From assembly GCA_903921605.1 (NCBI GenBank), contig CAIXQV010000796.1, forward strand, positions 1 to 13,670: 13,670 nt of DNA, written 5' to 3'. Position numbers and translations under genes: made by a program. This document shows positions 1-6,765 of the stretch, piece after piece. The DNA comes from an uncultured Planctomycetaceae bacterium (GTDB lineage Bacteria > Planctomycetota > Planctomycetia > Planctomycetales > Planctomycetaceae). The notes under the pieces were generated by a model. It ran no database searches. It saw nothing but the letters and a program-made list of their open reading frames with translations, and had not been told where the DNA came from. Within the stretch, counting starts at the first letter, position 1. Each line of letters starts with the position of its first letter.

Positions 1-147
1 AGGGATGGGGAGTGGCGACGAGCGGGGAATGGTTAATGATTATTTGAGATTTCAGAATGAAGGGCGAGGTGAGTCGTTTTTTTGGCACGCAAAGACGCGG
101 AGACGCAAAGGCTTGAGGGATGGGGAGTGGCGACGAGCGGGGAATGG
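1..147. repeat. 32-bp direct repeat, two copies
   Basis: A 32-base sequence beginning AGGGATGGGGAGTGGCGACG occurs at 1-32 and again, identical, at 116-147. Both copies are followed by an AT-rich stretch ending in TTTGAGATTTCA (about 43-54 and 165-176), so the repeated unit is longer and has diverged at its end. The unit is about 115 bases and the first copy may continue upstream of the window. No open frame here looks like a real protein. A short frame through this stretch translates to an 'ARKDAETQR' string, which is what the neighbouring CGCAAAGACGC repeat encodes by chance. Confidence 0.8.
86..111. repeat. CGCAAAGACGC-type dispersed repeat, left copy
   Basis: The stretch contains CGCAAAGACGCGGAGACGCAAAGG (88-111), differing by one base from the copy at 13386-13409. 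It sits between the two copies of the 32-bp direct repeat. Its presence at both ends of the window, about 13 kb apart, marks it as a dispersed non-coding family rather than a gene-specific site. Its function is unknown. Confidence 0.7.
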
Positions 148-374
148 ATATTGACTATTGGAAATTTGAGATTTCAAAAAATGATGGGCAAGAGGAGGCA
201 GAGAGTGTGGGAGATGTTTTGGACTCCGTGGTCCGCTTTGTTGGGGTGTCGCCAAACTCCAGAAAACTGAACAGTCATGGACCGCGTTGATTCGCATCTG
301 TGGGGATGGCGTCTAGGATTTCCGCAGGTTGAAGAATTCTCGGTCGCGTTTCCTGCTGTGCAGAAGGTTTTCGA
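148..374. other. non-coding stretch before the first gene
   Basis: I see no credible gene in these 227 bases. The frames that cross them show no recognisable domain and are inconsistent with one another. The only useful signal is AGAAGG at about 362-367, a Shine-Dalgarno-like sequence 7 bases before the ATG at 375. No clear sigma-70 promoter could be assigned. Confidence 0.5.
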
Positions 375-866
375 ATGGATATGGATCTGGTGTTGGCTGT
401 GTTGTCTCGTTGGATTCACGTGGGCACTGCAATCGTGCTCGTGGGTGGAACCAGCTTCATGAAGTTTGTTGCTGGTCCGGTTCTGCAGGGGCAATCTCCG
501 GAGCTGGTTCAGGCGATTCGAAATCGCTGGAAGAAGTTCGTCCACGGTGGAATCGCGTTGCTGCTTCTGTCCGGGTTCTTCAACTACTTCCGCTCGATGC
601 CAATGCATAAAGGCGACGGGCTTTATCATGGTCTGATCGGAACGAAGATCATTCTGGCATTCGTTGTCTTCTTTTTTGCCTCGGCTCTGGTAGGTCGCTC
701 CGCGGGAACGCAGAAGTTTCGCGACAATTCCGGCAAATGGACGGCTGTCGTGCTGTTGCTTTCGTCACTGATCATCGCGATGAGCGGTGTTGTGAAAGTG
801 CGAGACAATGCGAAAGCCAAGGTTGCCGTATCGCCGCCAGTGACTGAGAGCGCGCCAAAGGAATAG
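375..866 (+). CDS. four-helix integral membrane protein with conserved-looking histidines (CopD/HemJ-like topology)
   Basis: This 163-aa protein has four predicted membrane segments, at about residues 6-27, 54-71, 87-106 and 121-141, and a hydrophilic tail rich in Ala, Lys and Pro. Histidines lie at or near helix ends: H15 in 'RWIHVGTA', H57 in 'KKFVHGG', H78 and H85 ('YHGLIGTK'). A small four-helix bundle with intramembrane His followed by a Gly-rich segment recalls CopD-domain and HemJ-type proteins, so heme or metal binding is possible but unproven; I cannot assign a family with certainty. The ATG at 375 has AGAAGG (362-367) upstream. The stop is 6 bases before the next ATG, so it is probably co-transcribed and translationally coupled with the thioesterase. 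It could equally be a lineage-specific membrane protein of unknown function. Confidence 0.85.
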   Translation: MDMDLVLAVLSRWIHVGTAIVLVGGTSFMKFVAGPVLQGQSPELVQAIRNRWKKFVHGGIALLLLSGFFNYFRSMPMHKGDGLYHGLIGTKIILAFVVFFFASALVGRSAGTQKFRDNSGKWTAVVLLLSSLIIAMSGVVKVRDNAKAKVAVSPPVTESAPKE

Positions 867-872
867 TGTCAG

Positions 873-1337
873 ATGTCGAGCGAGCCGTTCCCGATTCCGG
901 ATGATGTCAAACTGGCGTTAAAGGATTACACCACGATTACTGTGTGGCCCGTGCAGTGGGGCGATCAGGATTCGTTTGGGCACGTCAACAACGTCGTGTA
1001 CTTCCGCTGGTTCGAGTCGGCTCGAATTGAACTGCTGGACCAGTTTCCGACCGCTGTAACGATGTCCGGAAAGGGGCTGGGGCCCATTCTGGCTTCGATC
1101 AAATGTGACTATCGACGGCAGTTGCATTTTCCGGATACCGTTTACATCGGTTCCCGGATTACTCGTGTTGGCCGGTCCAGTGCGGACATTGGGCATGCGT
1201 TGTTGAGCCGTCAGCAGATGCAGGTCGCCGCCGAAGGGCATTCTGTCATCGTGATTTATGATTACGACGCTCAGCGAGTGACTCGAATTCCCGAAGAACT
1301 TCGCAAGCTGTTTGAAGGATCGATGGCTACTTTGTGA
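873..1337 (+). CDS. acyl-CoA thioesterase, 4HBT hot-dog fold (YbgC/FadM type)
   Basis: This 154-aa protein is of typical length for a single hot-dog domain acyl-CoA thioester hydrolase. The diagnostic N-terminal motif is clear: 'WGDQDSFGHVNNVVYFRWF' at residues 29-47, with D33 in the position of the catalytic aspartate of 4-hydroxybenzoyl-CoA thioesterase and H37-V-N-N forming the conserved turn into the long helix. The family hydrolyses acyl-CoA (sometimes acyl-ACP) to free acid and CoA in the cytoplasm, usually as a tetramer; the chain specificity cannot be read from sequence. AAAGGA at 857-862, lying across the stop of the preceding membrane protein, serves as ribosome-binding site, so the two genes are probably translated together. 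It lies upstream of a KAS/ACP block but is separated from it by the sulfite reductase gene, so a joint role is only speculative. Confidence 0.93.
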   Translation: MSSEPFPIPDDVKLALKDYTTITVWPVQWGDQDSFGHVNNVVYFRWFESARIELLDQFPTAVTMSGKGLGPILASIKCDYRRQLHFPDTVYIGSRITRVGRSSADIGHALLSRQQMQVAAEGHSVIVIYDYDAQRVTRIPEELRKLFEGSMATL

Positions 1338-1710
1338 GCCTACTGAGATTGCGGATTTCTACTTCGCGGGGTCGCGGTACTGTGCTTCTCTGTAGCCGGA
1401 TTCGTGAGAATTCGGGGCTTCTCCGTGGAAGACATCCGAATTCTCACGGATCCGGCGACTGAAAACGCACACCGTTCGAAGGATATCCTCTTGAAAGCAT
1501 GGGGAATTCCGCTCGCTGGGAATGTCGGGCTCTCTACGGCTGTTCAAGAAAAACGGCTCGCTCTATACTCGGTCTCCTGTGTCTATCCTCACATGCCGTG
1601 TTCCATTTGGTATGCGGTGTTGATTGAGGCACTGAAAGGCCACCGGGAAGTGCTCGGATGGCATCCGTTATCAGGCTCCTGATTTAAGAATTCCGCCGGA
1701 AAATACCGCG
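1338..1710. other. non-coding gap with palindrome and possible promoter upstream of sulfite reductase
   Basis: A 373-base gap. It contains the palindrome listed separately (1395-1456). A TATACT hexamer at 1564-1569 could be a -10 element, but the bases 17 upstream (TGTTCA) are a poor -35, so this promoter is weak evidence. I looked for SAM-riboswitch or T-box-like conserved blocks and saw none. A 92-codon frame (1404-1682) crosses the palindrome and shows no recognisable domain; I regard it as chance. Confidence 0.45.
1395..1456. repeat. imperfect palindrome (21-nt arms, 20-nt loop)
   Basis: The left arm 1395-1415 (GCCGGATTCGTGAGAATTCG plus G) is the reverse complement of the right arm 1436-1456 except at one position, with a 20-base loop. 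Transcribed, it would form a long stable hairpin. It has no T-run after it, so it is not a classic intrinsic terminator, although it lies just downstream of the thioesterase stop at 1337. The shape suits a REP-like or MITE-like dispersed palindrome; no second copy is seen in this window. Confidence 0.75.
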
Positions 1711-3411
1711 ATGTCCGAAGAAATGAAGCTCAGCAAAGTCGAATTGCTGAAAGACGCGTCTCATCAGTTGCGAGGCACTTTGGCTGAAGAGTTGCTGAAC
1801 GATAAGTCAGAGTTTTCTGACGACGCAGCCACGCTGCTCAAACACCACGGGTCCTACTTGCAGGATGACCGAGATACTCGTAAGGCCAAAGGTGAAGACG
1901 GCAAGGCTTTGGGCAAGCAGTATTCCTGCATGGTGCGCACTCGAATTCCGGGCGGTCGTGTCACCGCCGAACAATTCCTGGCGGAACTGGACCTTTGCGA
2001 AAAGCTGGCGAATGGCACACTGCGAATCACCAGTCGCCAGGGATTTCAGCTGCACGGTGTTCTGAAGAGTGATCTCAAAGAATCCATTCGTACGATCAAC
2101 GACATCAAGCTGACTACGTTTGCAGCCTGTGGCGACGTGAACCGCAATGTCATGGCCTGCCCGGCTCCGTTTAAGTCGGCCGTTTATGAACAGATGCAGG
2201 CGTTGTCTCAGGAGTTGGCTGAGCACTTCAAGCCAAAGACGACGTCTTATTTTGATATCTGGCTGAAGGATGACAACGGCGAAGAAGTGGACGTGACGGA
2301 GTTCAAGCCCGTCGATGAGCCGATCTACGGGACTCGCTATCTGCCTCGTAAATTCAAGATGGCGATTGGGCTTCCGGAAGACAACTGCGTCGATCTCTAC
2401 ACGCAGGATCTCGGCCTGATGGCGATCGTCGAAAACGGCACAATCGTGGGCTACAACGTTCTGGCCGGTGGCGGAATGGGCCGAACGCCGTCTGCGGAAA
2501 AGACCTTTCCTGCTCTGGCAAAACGAATCTGCTTTGCAACTCCGGACCAGGTTGTGGCGGTCAGCGAAGCCATCGTGAAGGTTCAGCGAGATTACGGCAA
2601 TCGCGAAGATCGCAAGCGAGCTCGCCTTAAGTACTTGATTTCTGACTGGGGTACCCCCAAGTTCAAAGCCATGGTTGAACAGTACTATGGCAAGGGTTTG
2701 CCTGATCCGCATCCTGCTGACGTGACCGGCGTTGATGATCACATCGGGTGGCACGAGCAGGGCGATGGCAAGCTGTTTCTCGGCATCAACATCGAGAACG
2801 GTCGTATCAAGGATGAAGGCAAGCTGCAGATCAAGTCCGGGCTCCGCGCGATTTTGCGTCGTTTCGGCATGAATACTCGCCTGACAGCTCTTCAGAGCGT
2901 CATTCTGTGCGATATTGATCCGAAGGATAAGGCTGAGATTAATCGGATCATGGCAGAGCATGGGATTAAGGGGGCGGATGAACTGTCTCTATTGCGTCGT
3001 TATGCGATTGCTTGCCCTGCGTTTCCAACTTGCGGGCTGTCGATTACCGAATCCGAGCGAGCCTTGCCGGGGATCATTGACGGGCTGGACGTGGCGATTG
3101 CGAAGCTGGGTCTTCAGTCATCGAAGATCGCCGTTCATATGACAGGCTGCCCTAACGGGTGTGCTCGGCCTTATACACCGGACGTCGGCCTGGTGGGAAA
3201 ATCGGTCGGGAAATACACGATGTTTCTCGGCGGGAACCCTGAGGGAACTCGGCTGTGCTTTATTTACAAGGACTCCGTGCCAGCCGAAGAGATCGTCTCT
3301 GTACTGACACCACTGTTGGCGGCCTACAAAACGGGCCGTCAGGGGACAGAGTCGTTTGGCGATTTCTGTGCTCGCAAGGGCCAGTCGGAGCTGGAAACGT
3401 TCGCGGCCTGA
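1711..3411 (+). CDS. cysI: assimilatory sulfite reductase hemoprotein (CysI / SiR beta-subunit type)
   Basis: This 566-aa protein matches the length of E. coli CysI (570 aa) and has both ferredoxin-like siroheme halves. It carries out the six-electron reduction of sulfite to sulfide in the cytoplasm. The four [4Fe-4S]/siroheme cysteines are present as C435-x5-C441 in 'CPAFPTCGLSITESER' and C480-x3-C484 in 'TGCPNGCARPY'. Siroheme and sulfite-binding basic residues are also visible: R145 in 'DVNRNVMAC' and K214/K216 in 'YLPRKFK'. The 'NRNV' block favours sulfite over nitrite reductase. No cysJ flavoprotein, cysH or siroheme-synthesis gene lies nearby, so the electron donor (ferredoxin or an unlinked flavoprotein) is unknown. 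The ATG at 1711 is chosen because CysI proteins have a short lead before 'LRGTxAE'; the ribosome-binding site is weak, and a second ATG 12 bases on, preceded by GAAGAA, is an alternative start. Confidence 0.95.
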   Translation: MSEEMKLSKVELLKDASHQLRGTLAEELLNDKSEFSDDAATLLKHHGSYLQDDRDTRKAKGEDGKALGKQYSCMVRTRIPGGRVTAEQFLAELDLCEKLANGTLRITSRQGFQLHGVLKSDLKESIRTINDIKLTTFAACGDVNRNVMACPAPFKSAVYEQMQALSQELAEHFKPKTTSYFDIWLKDDNGEEVDVTEFKPVDEPIYGTRYLPRKFKMAIGLPEDNCVDLYTQDLGLMAIVENGTIVGYNVLAGGGMGRTPSAEKTFPALAKRICFATPDQVVAVSEAIVKVQRDYGNREDRKRARLKYLISDWGTPKFKAMVEQYYGKGLPDPHPADVTGVDDHIGWHEQGDGKLFLGINIENGRIKDEGKLQIKSGLRAILRRFGMNTRLTALQSVILCDIDPKDKAEINRIMAEHGIKGADELSLLRRYAIACPAFPTCGLSITESERALPGIIDGLDVAIAKLGLQSSKIAVHMTGCPNGCARPYTPDVGLVGKSVGKYTMFLGGNPEGTRLCFIYKDSVPAEEIVSVLTPLLAAYKTGRQGTESFGDFCARKGQSELETFAA

Positions 3412-3720
3412 TCTATTCTCCACGGGGAATTAGAATAGAAGATCAGTCGTCGCAGGCTTGCCTGGAAGAGTGACACCTTAATGGCTGTACGCTGGAAAGG
3501 TTCCGAATAGCCAGGCTCTGCCGGTCGAAAGATCGGGATTTCGTCGCAAGATCAGGGATCTTTGCCCGGTGCTTGTCACGATCCTGGCATCCCTGTACGC
3601 TGCTTCACCGTCAAGCGACTCTCGGTGCAGGCGTGTTGTTTCGTGCAGGAATGCTCGAGATTTTTGTAGCCCTTTGAGAGTCAGAGTATTGCTTTTGGCC
3701 GCTTGCGTTGGGGTGTTCCT
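3412..3720. other. non-coding gap between sulfite reductase and KAS gene
   Basis: These 309 bases hold no convincing gene. Directly after the sulfite reductase stop there is a small inverted repeat, TCTATTCT (3412-3419) and AGAATAGA (3432-3439), with a 12-base loop and no T-run; it may weakly aid termination. A long minus-strand frame covering 3478-4356 is a shadow of the KAS gene. No confident promoter was identified, although the KAS block needs one somewhere here. Confidence 0.5.
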
Positions 3721-4959
3721 TTGTCGGACCTGGATCGAATTGTCATCACCGGAGTCGGGCTGACCGCACCGAATGGGAACAGTCTGCCCGAATATCGCCA
3801 GAATTTGCTGGTCGCCAAATCCGGTGTGGTCAATTACAAAACGCGTTACATGGGGCCGGTATTGGCTGGCGTTTGTAACTTCGACGAACTGCGGTATCAG
3901 AAGAAAAAAGATCTCCGCCGCGGAACTCGGGCCGGATCGATTGCTGTGTATTGTGCCAATGAAGCCGTAAAAGACTCGGGGATTGACTGGCCCAATGTGG
4001 CTCGCGAAAACGTGGGCGTGTACATTGGAATTACAGAGCACGGGAACGTCGAAACAGAAAATGAGATCTACGAGATCTCCAAATTCGAGTACGACACCAA
4101 GGTCTGGTCTCATCATCATAATCCACGAACAGTTGCCAACAATGCAGCTGGCGAAGTCACTCTGAATATGGGCATTACGGGCCCACACTTGACGCTCGGA
4201 GCGGCCTGTGCTGCTGGAAATGCGGGGTTCATTCAGGCCGTGCAGATGCTGCGGCTGAAAGAAGTTGACCTCGCGATTGCGGGCGGTGTTTCGGAGAGCA
4301 TTCACACCTTCGGAATTTTTGCCAGCTTTGCGGCTCAGGGTGCATTGGCCACTCATGAAGACCCAACGAAGGCCTGTCGACCATTTGACAGGAATCGCAA
4401 CGGGATTGTTGTCGCGGAAGGCGGCGGCATCTGCACACTGGAACGCTTGCCGGATGCATTGAAACGCGGCGCGAAGATCTACGCTGAGGTCATCGGGTAC
4501 GCGATGAATTCGGACGCGAAGGACTTCGTACTTCCTGATTCAAACCGTCAGGCAGAATGCATTTACCTGGCTATGAAGCGAGCAGGCATTGGTCCTGAAG
4601 ATGTGGACATCGTCAGTAGCCATGCGACGGCGACAGAACAGGGCGATATTGAAGAAGCCGCTGCGCTGCGGCGAGTCTTCGGGAACAGCCCCAAAACGTT
4701 CATCAATAATACAAAAAGTTTCATCGGCCATGCCATGGGAGCAGCCGGTGCATTGGAGTTGCTTGGCAACGTTCCGTCATTTGACGATGGGATTGTCCAC
4801 GCTACAATCAACCTTGACGACCTTGACCCACGATGTGCGCTGCCTAATCTGGTGATCAATCAGCCTCGGGAAATTGGTCCAGTGAAGTGCATTCTGAATA
4901 ACTCTTTCGGGATGTTGGGGATAAACTCCGTCGTCATCATTCGCAAGTTTCAGGGATAG
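3721..4959 (+). CDS. divergent beta-ketoacyl-ACP synthase (KAS II/FabF-like)
   Basis: This is a full-length thiolase-fold condensing enzyme of 412 aa. Counted from the TTG at 3721, the nucleophile is C163 in 'GAACAAGN', at the same number as in E. coli FabF, followed by H301 in 'SSHATATEQGD', K332 in 'NTKSFIGH' and H337, so the Cys-His-His triad and the Lys are intact. It should condense an acyl thioester with malonyl-ACP. Several normally conserved motifs are altered: HATAT replaces HGTST/HGTGT, and near the C-terminus 'SFGMLGIN' stands where FabF has 'SFGFGGTN', so the gating Phe is Met (398). I prefer TTG 3721 because the protein then starts 'SDLDRIVITG' like other KAS proteins and TGGGG lies 7 bases upstream; TTG 3703 would add six residues. 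There is no in-frame ATG before a stop at 3667. It lies 17 bases before the ACP gene, so the two are one operon. Confidence 0.92.
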   Translation: MSDLDRIVITGVGLTAPNGNSLPEYRQNLLVAKSGVVNYKTRYMGPVLAGVCNFDELRYQKKKDLRRGTRAGSIAVYCANEAVKDSGIDWPNVARENVGVYIGITEHGNVETENEIYEISKFEYDTKVWSHHHNPRTVANNAAGEVTLNMGITGPHLTLGAACAAGNAGFIQAVQMLRLKEVDLAIAGGVSESIHTFGIFASFAAQGALATHEDPTKACRPFDRNRNGIVVAEGGGICTLERLPDALKRGAKIYAEVIGYAMNSDAKDFVLPDSNRQAECIYLAMKRAGIGPEDVDIVSSHATATEQGDIEEAAALRRVFGNSPKTFINNTKSFIGHAMGAAGALELLGNVPSFDDGIVHATINLDDLDPRCALPNLVINQPREIGPVKCILNNSFGMLGINSVVIIRKFQG

Positions 4960-4976
4960 TTTGAGAGGGTGGTTTA

Positions 4977-5240
4977 ATGACGTCTGATCAGATCCGGCAG
5001 GTGATTCTGGACATTCTGGGGCGAATTGCTCCGGACGAGGATCTCACCGATCTTGACGACGCGCGTCCGTTCCGTGAACAGATGGAATTGGACAGCATGG
5101 ATTTCCTCGACATCGTCATGGAACTGCGGAAAATGTATCGCATTCAGATTCCGGAAGAGGACTATCCGAACCTGAACACAATGGGCGGGACGGTGGAGTA
5201 TCTGCTGCCTCGGCTGAAGGATGTTCCAGTCGGCGCCTGA
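4977..5240 (+). CDS. acyl carrier protein
   Basis: This 87-aa acidic protein has the four-helix ACP pattern. The 4'-phosphopantetheine attachment serine is S40 in 'ELDSMDFLDIVMEL', a standard DSxxxxD-type site at the start of helix II. The protein should be activated by an unlinked phosphopantetheinyl transferase and carry acyl chains as thioesters in the cytoplasm. It is preceded by a strong ribosome-binding site (GAGAGGGTGG, 4963-4972) and lies 17 bases after the KAS stop, so it is probably the dedicated carrier of that enzyme rather than the housekeeping AcpP, which normally sits in a fabD-fabG-acpP-fabF cluster. Its 'LDDARPFREQMELDSMDFL' stretch resembles ACPs of accessory lipid or polyketide systems more than E. 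coli AcpP. Confidence 0.94.
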   Translation: MTSDQIRQVILDILGRIAPDEDLTDLDDARPFREQMELDSMDFLDIVMELRKMYRIQIPEEDYPNLNTMGGTVEYLLPRLKDVPVGA

Positions 5241-5280
5241 TGCGTCCGGCGGATACGACATATTGAAGACACAACCAAAC

Positions 5281-5311
5281 GAAGCCCGGTCTTTTCAAAG
5301 AGCCGGGCTTC
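5281..5311 (+). terminator. hairpin between the ACP and FAD-oxidoreductase genes
   Basis: GAAGCCCGG (5281-5289) pairs perfectly with CCGGGCTTC (5303-5311), and TCT/AGA bases inside the loop can extend the stem. The hairpin lies 40 bases after the ACP stop and ends 19 bases before the next start codon. There is no run of T after it (CAATTGGTTC follows), so it may attenuate, stabilise the upstream mRNA or terminate only partly, giving less oxidoreductase than KAS and ACP. Confidence 0.6.
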
Positions 5312-5330
5312 AATTGGTTCAAAGGGGTTG

Positions 5331-6713
5331 ATGGCTGTGCGTTATGACACCGTGATTATCGGTGCCGGGATGTCCGGTTTGTCCGCAGGAGTGCGTCTGG
5401 CGTACTACGAGAAGAACGTCTGCATTCTCGAGCGACACACTACGATTGGCGGCCTGAATTCTTTTTATCGCCTTCGTAAACGGAACTACGACGTCGGTCT
5501 GCATGCTGTCACCAACTATGCAGAGCCGGGTACCAAGCAGGGACCACTCAGCAAGCTTCTGCGCCAACTGAGAATGAAATGGGAAGACTTTGATCTGCGA
5601 CCTCAGTTGCAGTCTTCGATTGTCTTTCCCGGTGCGACTCTTCATTTCACAAATCAGTTCAACTATTTTGTGGAACAGATTGCATCCGCATTTCCTCAGC
5701 AGATCGATGGGTTCCGTCGCCTGGTGACTCGCATTGCCGAACACGACGCTCTGGATCTGGAACGGCAAAGCGTGTCAGCTCGCCAGGTTGTTTCGGAATA
5801 TATTCGCGACCCGTTGTTGGTCGACATGTTGTTCTGCCCGTTGATGTTTTACGGCAGCGCAACGCCGCGAGATATGGATTTCAGCCAGTTCGTGATTATG
5901 TTCAAGAGCATTTTCCACGAAGGATTCGGTCGGCCGTTCGATGGAATTCGCCTGATCCTGAAGCGACTGGTGAAACACTTCAAATCGCTTGGCGGGCACC
6001 TGAAACTTCGTGCGGGGGTGCAGGAGATTCGCCAGAGCAACGGGCGAGCGACCTCTGTGCTTCTGGATGACGGTACCGAAATCGAAGCCGACAATATTCT
6101 GTCATCGGCCGGTGCAGCAGAGACGATGCGGATGATCGATCCCAATGGGCCGCCAGTGAAGGCCGAGCCCGGCGATATTTCCTTTGTTGAATCGATCAGC
6201 GTTCTGGATTGTGAGCCTGCTCAGTTGGGGCATCGTGACACAATCGTGTTTTATAGTGACACCAAAGACTTTCACTATGAACGTCCGGATGTGCCGGTCG
6301 ATCTGCGCAGCGGAATCATCTGCTCACCGAATAACTTTGATTACTCACAGCCTCTGGAAGACGGTCGCATACGTATCACCGCGCTGGCGGATCCGCACTA
6401 TTGGATGAATCTTCCCGAAGACCAATACGTCGCCGCAAAACAGCACTGGAACGATGAAATCATCAAGTGTGCGACTCAGCACATTCCTGATTTTCGATCT
6501 CACGTGATTGATACGGATGTGTTTACGCCACGAACTATTCGCCGTTTCACCGGCCACCTTAACGGCTGTGTATATGGCGCGCCGCAGAAGTTTGTGAATG
6601 GCCAGACGCCGCTGGATAATTTGTTCCTGTGCGGAACCGATCAGGGCTTTCTGGGAATCGTCGGGGCAATGCTCAGCGGAATCACGATCGCGAATCGTTA
6701 TCTGCTGAAGTAA
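5331..6713 (+). CDS. FAD-dependent oxidoreductase, phytoene desaturase (CrtI)-like
   Basis: This 460-aa flavoprotein has an N-terminal Rossmann dinucleotide-binding motif, 'VIIGAGMSGLSAG' (G11, G13, G16), with E34 at the end of beta-2 to hold the FAD ribose, then 'TTIGGLNSFY'. The C-terminal FAD motif 'LFLCGTDQGFLGIVGAM' is at about residues 431-447. This arrangement is typical of the CrtI / carotenoid isomerase / retinol saturase superfamily, which desaturates, saturates or isomerises long hydrophobic chains. The substrate cannot be read from sequence; the location after KAS and ACP suggests an acyl or polyene chain rather than phytoene, and no crtB or crtE lies nearby. The ATG at 5331 follows AAAGGGG (5321-5327) by only 3 bases; GTG 5337 is a possible alternative with better spacing. 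A TTG lies immediately before the ATG. It is on the same strand as the ACP gene, 90 bases away across a hairpin. Confidence 0.9.
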   Translation: MAVRYDTVIIGAGMSGLSAGVRLAYYEKNVCILERHTTIGGLNSFYRLRKRNYDVGLHAVTNYAEPGTKQGPLSKLLRQLRMKWEDFDLRPQLQSSIVFPGATLHFTNQFNYFVEQIASAFPQQIDGFRRLVTRIAEHDALDLERQSVSARQVVSEYIRDPLLVDMLFCPLMFYGSATPRDMDFSQFVIMFKSIFHEGFGRPFDGIRLILKRLVKHFKSLGGHLKLRAGVQEIRQSNGRATSVLLDDGTEIEADNILSSAGAAETMRMIDPNGPPVKAEPGDISFVESISVLDCEPAQLGHRDTIVFYSDTKDFHYERPDVPVDLRSGIICSPNNFDYSQPLEDGRIRITALADPHYWMNLPEDQYVAAKQHWNDEIIKCATQHIPDFRSHVIDTDVFTPRTIRRFTGHLNGCVYGAPQKFVNGQTPLDNLFLCGTDQGFLGIVGAMLSGITIANRYLLK

Positions 6714-6765
6714 TTTCAGGCCCATATGAGCCGACGCGTCAGTTTTGAAGTTGCGCAATTCGTTA

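Noticed and set aside
82..270. Small frame with an 'ARKDAETQR' string as a possible gene
   Set aside because: The string is the translation of the CGCAAAGACGC repeat; there is no ribosome-binding site, domain or consistent coding character.
1404..1682. 92-codon frame between the thioesterase and sulfite reductase
   Set aside because: It runs through the 1395-1456 palindrome, has no recognisable domain and no clear ribosome-binding site.
1338..1710. Riboswitch upstream of sulfite reductase
   Set aside because: No conserved SAM-box or related core could be recognised; only a palindrome and a weak -10-like hexamer are present.
1807..2961. 384-codon minus-strand frame
   Set aside because: It lies entirely opposite the sulfite reductase gene and shows no protein family signal.
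3478..4356. 292-codon minus-strand frame
   Set aside because: It is antisense to the KAS gene, whose catalytic motifs are intact, and its translation has no domain.
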